Shown in pieces: positions 27,773 through 36,704 of a stretch of DNA of 64,000 bases. This stretch comes from Pseudomonadota bacterium (lineage in GTDB: Bacteria; Bdellovibrionota_B; Oligoflexia; Silvanigrellales; Silvanigrellaceae), in assembly GCA_009926615.1 (NCBI GenBank), contig RFOM01000013.1:1-64000 (forward strand). The letters are read 5' to 3'. A model generated the notes under the pieces. That model saw nothing but the letters and a program-made list of their open reading frames with translations. It made no database searches and was not told the DNA's origin. How positions within the stretch are numbered: the stretch's first letter is position 1; each line of letters starts with the position of its first letter. The translations under genes were made by a program, and so were the position numbers.

Positions 27773-28281
27773 TTGTCGCCCAGCAGACGATCAGCCTGTG
27801 CAAAGAAGCTTTCCTCAAGCGCATCAAATTGCAGTTCGGCTCCGCAACTGTGAATAATCTGGGGGGCCCGTCTTTCCTGAAGGCGCTTGCGGTGAGTTGT
27901 CGTAGAAAGTTTGCAGTTGAGTTCAAGATTGCACTGCGGGCAGAAGTACGGGGCGAAAAAAGAGGTGACCTTTGATGCCGCAAGGATCTGCGGCACGATG
28001 TTGGCTTGATCTATAAATACCACGGAGCATTCGTCGAGAGTGACGTTCGCATTCCGGCAGAGAATAGCCACAAATGTGGACCATTCGCGGATTCCCAGCG
28101 AGTTTATGGACTTCAGGCCCGAGAGGTTGACGACGTACGAGGCTGCTTTTGGAATTGATATTTGTTTGGATTTAAAATTTTCATGTATTTCGCCGTCAAA
28201 ACGGAGGAGTATAGTGTCAGCCTGAACTGTTTCCAGATGAATTTTTAAATTATCGAAATTTAAAACGGTGACACGATTCAT
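27769..28281 (-). CDS. STAS-like protein with C-terminal zinc-ribbon-type Cys pairs
   Basis: The first about 105 residues fit a STAS/anti-sigma-antagonist-like fold (ILLRFDGEIHE, AASYVVNLSGLKSINSLGIREW, which corresponds to the usual DxxxxxSxG loop with Asn-Ser in place of Asp). The remaining 65 residues contain FCPQCNLELNC and HSCGAELQF, which look like zinc ligands. It is cytoplasmic and probably binds a regulatory partner. It is coupled to the methyltransferase gene by an ATGA overlap. Function unknown. Confidence 0.7.
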   Translation of the reverse strand: MNRVTVLNFDNLKIHLETVQADTILLRFDGEIHENFKSKQISIPKAASYVVNLSGLKSINSLGIREWSTFVAILCRNANVTLDECSVVFIDQANIVPQILAASKVTSFFAPYFCPQCNLELNCKLSTTTHRKRLQERRAPQIIHSCGAELQFDALEESFFAQADRLLGDK

Positions 28282-28654
28282 ACTCGCCCCTTGATGGTGT
28301 CCTCTTCAAAGAGTGTCTCATCTTATGCTGATATTTCAAGAAAAATCCCTGCGACTTAAGAAGGCAAAGTGAACAGACGCGGAATTTCTAAGGCTAAAGC
28401 GATCGTTGAATGTCCGGTTATCCACGAAATTTGTGGATAACCAACTTTCAGAAGTCAAAGTCAAATTCATAACCTAAAGTAATCTTTGGTTTTAATCTTA
28501 CGAAGCGCAAACGGTTCATATTTAAAGATAAAAATTCAAATAACACTGCTAATGGTGTTCCGGCGATCTGTCTCGCGCTATTTGTAGCGACTGTTTAGAT
28601 TTCGTTGATTGTGATTTAAGTACCGTTGCAGGAAAACTCGTGGAGGGCAGTCCG
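28282..28654. other. 373-base AT-rich intergenic region with a DnaA-box palindrome
   Basis: This divergent gap between the STAS gene and the DUF2058-like gene has no coding frame I can support. It is noticeably AT-rich from about 28440 to 28550 and contains the inverted repeat described separately. Promoters for both flanking genes must lie here, but I could not place convincing -35/-10 pairs. Confidence 0.6.
28416..28442. promoter_or_regulatory. inverted pair of DnaA boxes (perfect 10-base palindrome arms)
   Basis: ggttatccac (28416-28425) and gtggataacc (28433-28442) are perfect inverse copies around a 7-base centre. The minus-strand copy gives TTATCCACA, the exact E. coli consensus DnaA box; the plus-strand copy gives TTATCCACG. 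No T run follows, so it is not a typical terminator. DnaA binding is inferred. Confidence 0.5.
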
Positions 28655-29188
28655 ATGAGCCTTCGTGACCAGTTTCTTAAAGCAGGTCTCGTCTCAAAAA
28701 AACAGGCCAAGCAAGCCGAGACACAGGCCAAGCAGAAAGAGCATCAGGCAAAAAAGAACAAAGTCGTCGCGCAGGAACTTGCAGCGGAACGTGACGATGA
28801 GCTGCGGCTTATCGAGGATCAAAAGCTCGAGAAGCAGAAGCAGGATCTTGAGTTGAACCTGCGCCGCGAGCAGGTGCGCATTGAGCGCGAGAATTTTCTT
28901 CGATGCCTGCAGCTGATGAAATCTAATGCAGTCAATGAGAACAGGGCGGGTGAAATTTACTATTTTCTCGAGGCCGGACGCTTTGTCCGCAAGGTGATGG
29001 TGACTCCGTGGCAGCGGGAAATGCTGGCACGCGGAAAGATGGCCATCGGAAGATTAAGCGAACTTGTAGATGAATTCGTTATTCTGCCGTACACTACTGC
29101 GCAAATGGTCATGAACCTGCATTCTGGCCTGATTGTTACTCTTCATTCTGAAGTTGCAGATGACGGGGAAGTTCAGCTGGCAGACTGA
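28655..29188 (+). CDS. DUF2058/YaiL-family protein
   Basis: The 177-residue cytoplasmic protein begins MSLRDQFLKAGLVSKKQAKQ and continues with a highly charged Lys/Gln coiled region to about 75. A compact C-terminal domain (FLEAGRFVRKVMVTPWQREML) follows. This is the pattern of YaiL-type DUF2058 proteins, described as nucleic-acid-associated but of uncertain role. GGAGG stands eight bases before ATG 28655. It is 21 bases ahead of the DsbA-like gene. Confidence 0.8.
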   Translation: MSLRDQFLKAGLVSKKQAKQAETQAKQKEHQAKKNKVVAQELAAERDDELRLIEDQKLEKQKQDLELNLRREQVRIERENFLRCLQLMKSNAVNENRAGEIYYFLEAGRFVRKVMVTPWQREMLARGKMAIGRLSELVDEFVILPYTTAQMVMNLHSGLIVTLHSEVADDGEVQLAD

Positions 29189-29209
29189 CGAACAAAGGAA
29201 AGGTTTTTT

Positions 29210-30349
29210 ATGTCGAATGGTAAGGTCATCGGTATTCTCGTGGGTGGAGTTTGCTTGGGACTGGCAGGCGGAGTCGCAGTCGCAAGTGCGGTCATGAAGG
29301 GCCCTTCGCGCGCCAACGTTACAGGTGCGACCGCAGCCGACGCATTGGCCGCCGGCAATGCACCATTGCTCGAAATCGACGGCAAAGTTGTAACCCGCGA
29401 AACGCTGCCCGCCGATATTCAGGATCAACTTTTCCAGATTCAATCGCAAATGCACGAAGCAACGACCGCTACGCTTAAAGAAATCGGCCTGCGCATGGCA
29501 TTGGCTGCCGACAAGAAGATCGATACAAAAAACGGTCAGGCACTTCCCGAACTCAAAACACTGGTCGAAGGCAAAAAGGTGTCCGAAGCAGAAATGCTCG
29601 CATTTTTTGAAGCGAATAAAAAACAGCTCCCTCCGGGAACAACGTTTGATCAGGTTAAGCCGCAGCTTGAAATGTACATGCAGGGGCAGCAGTCAGGTGA
29701 GCAGGTCCGTCAGGAGATTGCGAAGCTTGAAGACAAAGGCCGCATGAAACTGCTCGTCAGGGCGCCTGTTGCTCCTTTCGTCAAGCTTGATCTTGCCGGA
29801 CTGCCCTCGCGCGGCACGGAAGGTGCGAAAGTTGTGATCGTCGAGGCGTCTGACTACCTCTGTCCGCATTGCCGTCATGCAGTCGAAGATGTTGAAAAGG
29901 TTCTCCGTGAGTATGGTTCGAAAGTCAGGTTTTATCAGGCCAATTACGCCCTTCGTCCGGCAGGGTTGAGCGGTGTTCTGGTTCGCGGAGCGCACTGCGC
30001 CGGAAAGCAGGGCAACGATCAGTTCTGGAAGTATCATGAGAAGGCGTTTGCGGTTCCTCTGGAAGCAGCGAACCCCATCTCTCCGAATACCGAGAAGGCA
30101 TATGCTGATACCGCGCTGAAGACAGCTCAGGATGCAGGATTGAACGCGGCTGAATTTGAAAAATGCCTTGCTTCGGAAGAAACGAAGAAAGCTGTCGAAG
30201 CTGCAAACGCCAAGCTGACAGCCGTCGGCGTTACGGGAACTCCGACTTTTTTCGTCAATAACCGCAAAATCGGCGGCCACAACAATCTCGCTTCGGCTGT
30301 CGCTGCTGAACTTGAGCGTTTGAGCGCCAATCCTTCCAAGGCAAATTGA
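29210..30349 (+). CDS. membrane-anchored DsbA-like oxidoreductase with SurA-like N-domain
   Basis: An N-terminal hydrophobic segment (VIGILVGGVCLGLAGGVAVAS) exports or anchors the 379-residue protein. Residues about 45-185 resemble the helical N-domain of SurA/PpiC chaperones (LLEIDGKVVTRETLP). Residues about 190-375 are a DsbA-type thioredoxin with active site C218-P-H-C221 and the cis-Pro loop GVTGTPTFFV. It should catalyse disulfide exchange in the periplasm. The chaperone-like N-domain may select substrates; that part is inference. A strong terminator follows. Confidence 0.85.
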   Translation: MSNGKVIGILVGGVCLGLAGGVAVASAVMKGPSRANVTGATAADALAAGNAPLLEIDGKVVTRETLPADIQDQLFQIQSQMHEATTATLKEIGLRMALAADKKIDTKNGQALPELKTLVEGKKVSEAEMLAFFEANKKQLPPGTTFDQVKPQLEMYMQGQQSGEQVRQEIAKLEDKGRMKLLVRAPVAPFVKLDLAGLPSRGTEGAKVVIVEASDYLCPHCRHAVEDVEKVLREYGSKVRFYQANYALRPAGLSGVLVRGAHCAGKQGNDQFWKYHEKAFAVPLEAANPISPNTEKAYADTALKTAQDAGLNAAEFEKCLASEETKKAVEAANAKLTAVGVTGTPTFFVNNRKIGGHNNLASAVAAELERLSANPSKAN

Positions 30350-30370
30350 CGACAAGCTAGCTTTAAAAAA

Positions 30371-30400
30371 AAAGCGACCTTTGCAGGTCGCTTTTTTTTT
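30371..30400. terminator. bidirectional intrinsic terminator
   Basis: aaagcgacct / aggtcgcttt form a perfect 10-base stem with a ttgc loop, followed by a T run on the plus strand and preceded by an A run. It lies between the convergent DsbA-like gene and the beta-galactosidase gene and can serve both. Confidence 0.92.
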
Positions 30401-30416
30401 ACTGAAAAAATTCTGA

Positions 30417-32573
30417 TTAACTGAGTTCCGCAAAAAGAACCGATCGTGCCGGCACGGTCAGCAAGCCTTCCGTGTTGGCCCGCACTGCAGTCAATTCTGC
30501 CGAGAGGTCTTTATCCAGACTGATCGACAGCGCATTTTTCAGGCTGACTTTTTCGCCGAGAGTGACGGATGTGTCTGAATGACCGAAGTGGACGCCGGCA
30601 AGAAACTGTTTTCCGTTTGTCTCAAGAATCTGCAGCTGCAGGTCGGAGGAGTGTGATTTTGCAGGAAGCGGCATCTCGAGAATTTTACGCAAAAGTCCGA
30701 GCGTTTCCTTCTCCGGAACCGGACAGGTTGCGAGATGCACGTGACTGCCTGCTTCCGCGCTCTCCTTCAGTTTAATAACGGCGGGTGAACCGGCATAGAG
30801 TGATTTTTGAGAAAACACGGCTTCGCAGTGCCATCGTGGATCGGTAATTTTGATTTTTTCGGCCCACAGATGGCCCTCGAATTTCTGGCCGGCGGGACTA
30901 TGGGTAAATTCGCAAACCTCGCGCTCATTCTCAAGCATCGCACCATAATCTTCGAGGTAAAAGTCATCTTCTGAATAAAAGACGGCAGGCAGAGGGGATA
31001 GTTTGTTGTTTCTGCTTTTGTATGCCGTGCGCGGAAAACTGAGCACACGTCCGCCGCCTGCGCGGAAAGTTTTCAGCAGCGTCTTTTCTTTTTCAGTGAG
31101 TTCAAAAGCATGCCCGGGAAGAACGATGAGCTTAAACTTAGAAAGGTTTTTTTCTTCTGCCGAAAGATTGTTGGTAAACCAGAGTCCGTATGCGTGCCGT
31201 GTACAGAACTGTGTGACGTGGTCAATTTGCCGGCGCGTCGAATAGGTCAGGCTCTGTGAGGTGATTTCATGGCTCCAGAGACTTTCTGAGTCGTAAATGC
31301 ACAACACGTCTTTTGCCGGAAGAGGCAGATGCGTGCTGAGATTAAACTGTGCTGCCAAAGTGGAAAAAATCTTATTTTTGGCGGCAATCAGTTTTTCCTG
31401 TTGGGAGGTTTCGATGCGTACGTCATGAGGAACGACTCCGTCATGGTATTGCTCGCACCCTCCGGCCATTCTTTGCCAGCTGAAATAGAGCATACCGTCG
31501 GCACCCTGAAATGCGGACTGCATCCCCCACAAAAGCAGCCAGTCGAAAGAAAAGCGGCGGTTCGTCGGCTGCCAGTTCACCTGCACGGGCTGTTGTTCCA
31601 AAATCGTAAAAGGCTTTTGCAATGCCGATCTCATCAGCGCAAATTGCCATGCCGAGGTCACCGGATGCGGCTCGGTTTCCATTTGATAATGATCAAAGCC
31701 GACGTAATCGAGGTCCCGTGAAGCCTGAAAAGGACAGAGGTCGGTGAACAGGGTCATCAAATTATGGGTGACGGGGCGGTTTGGACTGTGTTTTCTGATG
31801 ATGTCGATCTGATCCTTCTGGAATGCACACAAAGCATCATTGCTGAAACGTCTGAAATCCAGCTCAAGATGAGGGTTTTGGTCGGCCCACGATGCAAAAG
31901 GAAGTTCAATTTCGTCGAAATTTCTGTAATTTTGTGACCAGAAACATGTAAACCAGTCTTCGTTCAGGCTGTCGATCTCGCCGTTGTATTTTGTTTTGAG
32001 CCATTTCCGGAATTCACGTCCGGCATTTTCGGTAAAAAGAAAAACCGAATTGTGGCAGCCGAATTCGTTGTCTGTTTGCCATGATTTTACTGCAGGATGA
32101 TGACCGAACGTACGGGCATAAAAATCGGTTATTCTCCGGCTCTCGGATTTGTAAACCGGATGATGGAAGTCGTAGTGTCTTCGGGATCCGAAAGGAATCT
32201 GACGGCGATCGCGGGTGACAGGAAGAATATCCGGATGTGCATCAATGAGCCATTTGGGCGGAGTGGCGGTTGGTGTGCAGAAAATCACATCAATGCCGTG
32301 TTTGTGTGCAAGGTCGAGAGCTTCGAGAAACACGTCCGGACGAAATGAATTCGGAGTCGGTTCGACCGTTGCCCAACTGAATTCTCCCAAGCGGATGGTA
32401 TGGATTTGCTGCCGGACCATTCTCTTGAAGTCTTCACGCAGACGTTCCTTCGCCGGAAGCCATTCACGCTTTTCCGAGTCTGTTCTTCTGGTGAGAGTCG
32501 GATTCCGCGAGATATAATCAGGATAGTAGGCGGCACCAAGTTTAAAAAGTTTTTGAACAGGTGTGTTGCTCAT
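30417..32573 (-). CDS. GH42-family beta-galactosidase
   Basis: The 718-residue protein has no signal peptide. The family GH42 catalytic barrel covers about 10-390: the acid/base glutamate is in QTDNEFGCH (Glu170) and the nucleophile in TILEQQP (Glu326). YYPDYI, RLGEFSWATVEP and the FSWQRMAGGCEQYHDG segment are typical substrate-site strands. A trimerisation domain (LSKFKLIVLPGH, GGGRVLSFPRTAY) and a small C-terminal beta domain follow. It would hydrolyse beta-galactosides in the cytoplasm. It is the last gene of the galT-galK operon, 31 bases after galK. Confidence 0.93.
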   Translation of the reverse strand: MSNTPVQKLFKLGAAYYPDYISRNPTLTRRTDSEKREWLPAKERLREDFKRMVRQQIHTIRLGEFSWATVEPTPNSFRPDVFLEALDLAHKHGIDVIFCTPTATPPKWLIDAHPDILPVTRDRRQIPFGSRRHYDFHHPVYKSESRRITDFYARTFGHHPAVKSWQTDNEFGCHNSVFLFTENAGREFRKWLKTKYNGEIDSLNEDWFTCFWSQNYRNFDEIELPFASWADQNPHLELDFRRFSNDALCAFQKDQIDIIRKHSPNRPVTHNLMTLFTDLCPFQASRDLDYVGFDHYQMETEPHPVTSAWQFALMRSALQKPFTILEQQPVQVNWQPTNRRFSFDWLLLWGMQSAFQGADGMLYFSWQRMAGGCEQYHDGVVPHDVRIETSQQEKLIAAKNKIFSTLAAQFNLSTHLPLPAKDVLCIYDSESLWSHEITSQSLTYSTRRQIDHVTQFCTRHAYGLWFTNNLSAEEKNLSKFKLIVLPGHAFELTEKEKTLLKTFRAGGGRVLSFPRTAYKSRNNKLSPLPAVFYSEDDFYLEDYGAMLENEREVCEFTHSPAGQKFEGHLWAEKIKITDPRWHCEAVFSQKSLYAGSPAVIKLKESAEAGSHVHLATCPVPEKETLGLLRKILEMPLPAKSHSSDLQLQILETNGKQFLAGVHFGHSDTSVTLGEKVSLKNALSISLDKDLSAELTAVRANTEGLLTVPARSVLFAELS

Positions 32574-32604
32574 AGGATTATTCCTTCAAAAAATTCGGAA
32601 AATT

Positions 32605-33999
32605 TTAGTTCAGGCATTCGAATCCGAGGGAAAATCCTGCTGAGGGCTTTGTGACAATAAGCTGGGGCAGGATTCCTGTTTCCGAAGTATAGGGATTGTC
32701 TGTCGACGCAAATCGCTCAAGCAGGCCGTCGCAGAGACTTGCGTGCAAAAGCTGGACCGTTGATCCTCCGAATCCGCCTCCGGTCATGCGCGGACCAATC
32801 AGTGGAAGCACCGGCGGATTAGATTTACGTGAGCACATTTCGTGAACGGTGCGCTCAACCGCGGTGCATGCAATGTTCAGCTCAGGGCAAGTCACTTCGT
32901 AGAGCGAGTCAAGGGAAGAGTGACTTCCGCGCATGGCAGTGCTCAGTGCCTGCAGGTCGCCGTTGCCGAGTGCGCGCGCAGCTTCAAGGACACGGCTGTT
33001 CTCGCGCATGGCATGGCAGGCTCTGCGTGCCAGAATTTTGCTTTCCTTTTCTGTTTCCAAAAGCTGTTCCAAAAGGTTCAGAAATTGAGATTCCGATTCG
33101 ACGGACTGGAATCTGGGAAGTCTGGCAAGTTCACCCAGCGAAGAACAGCTGAGACTCAGCTTTTTGTTCAAGGCGCGCAGCGCTGACTCACAGCTCATCC
33201 GCCGTTCGTTGTAAGCACTTTCTGCCAGTGAATGAGTGACTCCGGTTTTGAAAATCACCAGCGCATAATATTGCAGGGATTCATGGGCACGGGCATAAGA
33301 AATATGAAAATCCTGCGACTGCGGGAATTCAAGGAAATCAATTCTGGTATAGAACCCCGCGCGCGAGCAAAGCACGGCAAGCTGGTCCATCAGTCCGCAT
33401 TTGGTCCCTGCAAAACGATGCTCGACATACATTGCAAGGCGGGCAATTGCGGCTGCATCCAGTATTGCTCCGCTCAGAACATTCAGTTGCGAAAGTAAAG
33501 ACACGCAGAGCGATGCTGAGCTGCTCAGTCCTGCACCCTGAGGAAGATTGGATTCAAGCACAAAACTCAGACTGTTTTGATGCCACGGAATTCTGCCGAT
33601 TTGGCGGGATTTCAACGCAGCTTCGAAGATGGCAAAGCAGCCAATGACGTAGGCGGTCCATGAATGTGATTGGGTTTCGGTTTCGGATATTTCAACCCGC
33701 TCGCTCCGTTCGATCCCTGTGGAGAGAATCCGTGCCGCAAGCGGGGCAATATCCGCGCTGTCCAATTTTAACGTTTGATTGACAGAACGTGAAACGACAC
33801 AAATCTCATTTGACGTGCCGGCAAGAACTTTCAGCTCTGACCGCAGACCCAAATGAAGTGCCGCAGGCATGACCATGCCGCCGTTGTAGTCGGTGTGCTC
33901 GCCAATCAGGTTAACCCTTCCGGGGGTGAAGCTGACCAGATTTTGGATGACGGAGGCTGAGTTGCCTGTGAGTGGTTGTGCGCCTTGAATAATTTGCAT
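32605..33999 (-). CDS. galK: galactokinase
   Basis: GHMP-kinase motifs are all present: GRVNLIGEHTDYNGG (sugar site), LPQGAGLSSSASLCVSLL (phosphate loop) and MTGGGFGGSTVQLL near the C-terminus. At 464 residues it is somewhat longer than the usual 380-400, the extra length being spread through the middle. It phosphorylates galactose at C1 for the next step by GalT, encoded 44 bases upstream on the same strand. Confidence 0.95.
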   Translation of the reverse strand: MQIIQGAQPLTGNSASVIQNLVSFTPGRVNLIGEHTDYNGGMVMPAALHLGLRSELKVLAGTSNEICVVSRSVNQTLKLDSADIAPLAARILSTGIERSERVEISETETQSHSWTAYVIGCFAIFEAALKSRQIGRIPWHQNSLSFVLESNLPQGAGLSSSASLCVSLLSQLNVLSGAILDAAAIARLAMYVEHRFAGTKCGLMDQLAVLCSRAGFYTRIDFLEFPQSQDFHISYARAHESLQYYALVIFKTGVTHSLAESAYNERRMSCESALRALNKKLSLSCSSLGELARLPRFQSVESESQFLNLLEQLLETEKESKILARRACHAMRENSRVLEAARALGNGDLQALSTAMRGSHSSLDSLYEVTCPELNIACTAVERTVHEMCSRKSNPPVLPLIGPRMTGGGFGGSTVQLLHASLCDGLLERFASTDNPYTSETGILPQLIVTKPSAGFSLGFECLN

Positions 34000-34043
34000 C
34001 TGAGAAAAATCCTTTTTTCAAACATGCTGTTTTGCAGACAAGT

Positions 34044-35132
34044 TTAGAATGAGCCTTCGTCAATTGATATCTTACGCAGTTCTGCAGCCTTCTCTTCGGG
34101 AAATGTGTCGTTGATGAAAAATCCGGTTCCGCTTTCGACACCTGCAAGGTATTTTAATTTTTGTGCTGTCCGGTACGGCGGATAAAGTTCTATGTGCCAG
34201 TGATAGTCAGGGCAGTCGGTATGGCGGGCACGCGCCTGATGATGCGCCATGATGTAGGGCATCGGAAATCCGAAGAGTTTGTCGTATTTCATCAAAACTA
34301 TTTTGAGGGTCAGCGCCAGTTCACGCCTTTCTGCGGGTGTGAGCTGTTGAATCAGCGGTCTGTGTTCTTTGGTTGTGATGTGAACTTCATAAGGATAACG
34401 CGCTGCAAACGGAATAAATGCGACAACTGAACCGGTTTCGAATACGACTCTTTGGGCGTTGCTGATTTCGTCACGGGCAATCCGGCAGACCAGACATTCG
34501 CCGTGTTCCGCATGATGCTTTTCAGCCATGGCATATTCGGAAGCCAGAAAAGGAGGAACGTGGTTAAACGCGTAAATCTGCCCGTGCGGGTGATGAAGCG
34601 TGACACCGATTTCGGTCCCTTTGTTTTCAAACGGAAAAATAACTTCGATTTGCGGATCCTTTGCAATCTCTGTGCACCGGTCCTGCCACACGGCAATCAG
34701 CCCTTCGATTTGGGCGAGTGATTCCTGAGCGAGCGTTGATTCGTGGCGCGGAGAATAAAGGACAACTTCACATCGCCCCGTATGCTGCCGGTCTGCCTGA
34801 GAGAGGCCGGGGAACATATTTTCGAAAACAGCCCAATCGTAGGGCCTGCCGGTAGAAGGCACTTCACTTGCAAGTCGCGATCCGTCGGCTGCAGCAGTGC
34901 TGGGACATAGAGGACAATACTCTTTCGGAGGCAGGAACGGACGGTCCTGTCGGCTTGCCGAAATGCTTACAAATTCTCCCCGCATTGCATTCCAACGCAG
35001 GTGCGGAGGAGTCCAGCTGGCCGGTCTCATCAGGCCATCCTCCGAGGGTCCAAAGTCCCGCGGAAAAGCCTCACGGCTGTACTGAATCCAGACGCGTCCG
35101 TCGGGCTTCCGCAATTCGAATTTGTGAAGCAT
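34044..35132 (-). CDS. galT: galactose-1-phosphate uridylyltransferase
   Basis: I place the start at ATG 35132 (MLHKFELRKPDGRVW), with GGAG nine bases upstream; ATG 35147 is also possible. The catalytic HPHGQ (His181, His183, Gln185 from this start) and zinc-type Cys pairs (CPLC, later CLVC) mark the GalT family, and the length of about 362 fits. It exchanges UMP between UDP-glucose and galactose-1-phosphate. First gene of a galT-galK-GH42 operon; no galE is in the window. Confidence 0.95.
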   Translation of the reverse strand: MLHKFELRKPDGRVWIQYSREAFPRDFGPSEDGLMRPASWTPPHLRWNAMRGEFVSISASRQDRPFLPPKEYCPLCPSTAAADGSRLASEVPSTGRPYDWAVFENMFPGLSQADRQHTGRCEVVLYSPRHESTLAQESLAQIEGLIAVWQDRCTEIAKDPQIEVIFPFENKGTEIGVTLHHPHGQIYAFNHVPPFLASEYAMAEKHHAEHGECLVCRIARDEISNAQRVVFETGSVVAFIPFAARYPYEVHITTKEHRPLIQQLTPAERRELALTLKIVLMKYDKLFGFPMPYIMAHHQARARHTDCPDYHWHIELYPPYRTAQKLKYLAGVESGTGFFINDTFPEEKAAELRKISIDEGSF

Positions 35133-35158
35133 TGTCGTGATCTCCATTTTATCCGCGA

Positions 35159-35187
35159 ATTGTAGCCTGATTCTTTGGTATTCAAAA
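35159..35187 (-). promoter_or_regulatory. candidate gal operon promoter
   Basis: On the minus strand a good -10, TACAAT (35159-35164), lies 26 bases before the galT start, with TTTTGA 17 bases upstream of it as a weak -35. No obvious operator palindrome was found, so how galactose would control it is not visible. Confidence 0.45.
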
Positions 35188-35267
35188 ATGTCATCAAAAG
35201 GTGACAACTTCGATTGACCCTCTGCCGGTCTTGTGAAACCGTTGAAAAGTCAGGTGAGGAGGGTGCC

Positions 35268-36704
35268 GTGACCGAAGTAATACGCGAAAAATGGCTGATT
35301 CTGGATGACAGCGCGAGCGACAGACGAAGGCTTGTCAACGTTCTTTCAGTCTTTAAAGAGGAAGCGGAGCTGATTCACGCATCCACCGTGACGGAAGCTC
35401 TTGAGATTCTGAATAAAAAATCAATATCACTGTGCATTTTAGACTTTTTTCTGCGAGGGACGACGACTCAGCGGCTCATCACCGGCATTCGTTCCACACA
35501 CCCTGAAATTCCTCTTGTCGTTGTTTCGGGGCAGGCCGGAAGCGAGAAAAGAATTTACAACGCCGGAGCTGATGCCGTCGTTCCCAAGCTGATGGACTTG
35601 GGAGCCTTTGCTTCGGTGGTGACCAATGCCGTTCTTCATGCGCGTGAATTGCGGAAGGTAAAAACGGAACGCTCGCAGTACAGGAAGGTCTATCTCAGCC
35701 CTTCCATCACTCCTCAACTCAGAAAAATTCTCCGCAGTCAGACCGGACACATCCTCGTCACGTCTCCGTCCGGAATGGGACGAAGTGAAATTGCTCTCAG
35801 TGTTGCCGAGCGTTTGCGTTACAAAAATCCGCAGCCGGACAATCAGGAAGTTCTCAAATTATCATTTTCCGATGAGGAGACTTTGCGGAATGCAGACGAA
35901 CTTGTGTTCGGAAAGCTTCAGGAAAAAAAGATTGTCAGCCGCGGCTTGCTTGAGCGGGCTCTCGATTCCGTGTTGCTGATTGATGATGCCCATTTGATGC
36001 AGGACAGCCTGCGCAACAAATTCAAATCGATCTTCAAAAAAGGCAGTTTTCTTGGTTCCGGCGGTGTATTGCTTGAAACCAAGAGAATTCGTCTGATTTT
36101 CACTTCATCCGATGACCGGCAGCAAATCGGCGATATCGAGGAGCTGACGCAGCAGCAAATTTCATTCCGGATAAACATTCCCGATTTTACAAAAATCCTT
36201 GACGAGAAAAAATCGGTTATCGATTTTGTTTTCAAGCGTGCCTGCCTGCGGGAACGCAGGGAACTCAGACCCGAGAAGGCATTCCTGCGGAGCCTTTATG
36301 CTGCCGTCGACAGGGAATCTCACAGAGTCACGCTTCGAAGCCTGATGAAAACCGTTGATGAAGCCATTGAACGTGCCGGCGAAGACGGCCGCACGGCTGT
36401 TGTGGCCTCGGATCTCGGTAATTTTGAGTATCTTTTTGAGGATAAAGAAAGAAAAGTGTCCGGCCGGACGCAGGTTCTCGAACTCGAATATGATGACGAA
36501 ATCGGCATCGGCCCGTGGCTCGAACTTTATCAGGCAGCCCGTAATTCGAGTTTTGATCAGGCCAACCGCATTCTCCGGCAGATGATGGTTGATTACGCCA
36601 TGATTAAATTTGAAGGGAACAAAACCAAAGTTGCAGCGCAGCTCGACATTGCAAGGCAGCATTTATACAAACCGGCGCTGAGGAAGATGCATTTGTCCAA
36701 TTAA
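35268..36704 (+). CDS. response regulator: receiver, degenerate AAA+ and Fis-type HTH
   Basis: GTG 35268 has AGGAGG five bases upstream and is preferred to the open frame start at 35214. The receiver domain (about 5-120) keeps the acid pocket (ILDDS), phospho-acceptor Asp (CILDFFLRG) and Lys (VVPKLM). The middle resembles an NtrC AAA+ domain, but the Walker A is SPSGMGRSE with Arg for Lys, and I see no GAFTGA loop, so sigma54 activation is unlikely. The C-terminus is a Fis-like helix-turn-helix (KFEGNKTKVAAQLDIARQHL). It probably binds DNA and acts as a repressor or sigma54-independent regulator. It is divergent from the gal operon and convergent with the small helical gene. Confidence 0.8.
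   Translation: MTEVIREKWLILDDSASDRRRLVNVLSVFKEEAELIHASTVTEALEILNKKSISLCILDFFLRGTTTQRLITGIRSTHPEIPLVVVSGQAGSEKRIYNAGADAVVPKLMDLGAFASVVTNAVLHARELRKVKTERSQYRKVYLSPSITPQLRKILRSQTGHILVTSPSGMGRSEIALSVAERLRYKNPQPDNQEVLKLSFSDEETLRNADELVFGKLQEKKIVSRGLLERALDSVLLIDDAHLMQDSLRNKFKSIFKKGSFLGSGGVLLETKRIRLIFTSSDDRQQIGDIEELTQQQISFRINIPDFTKILDEKKSVIDFVFKRACLRERRELRPEKAFLRSLYAAVDRESHRVTLRSLMKTVDEAIERAGEDGRTAVVASDLGNFEYLFEDKERKVSGRTQVLELEYDDEIGIGPWLELYQAARNSSFDQANRILRQMMVDYAMIKFEGNKTKVAAQLDIARQHLYKPALRKMHLSN

Noticed and set aside
28416-28442. Palindrome read as an intrinsic terminator
   Set aside because: No T run follows on either strand and the flanking genes are divergent, so a terminator makes no sense here.
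28282-28654. Replication origin
   Set aside because: Only two DnaA boxes are present and no replication gene lies nearby; kept only as a DnaA-box finding.
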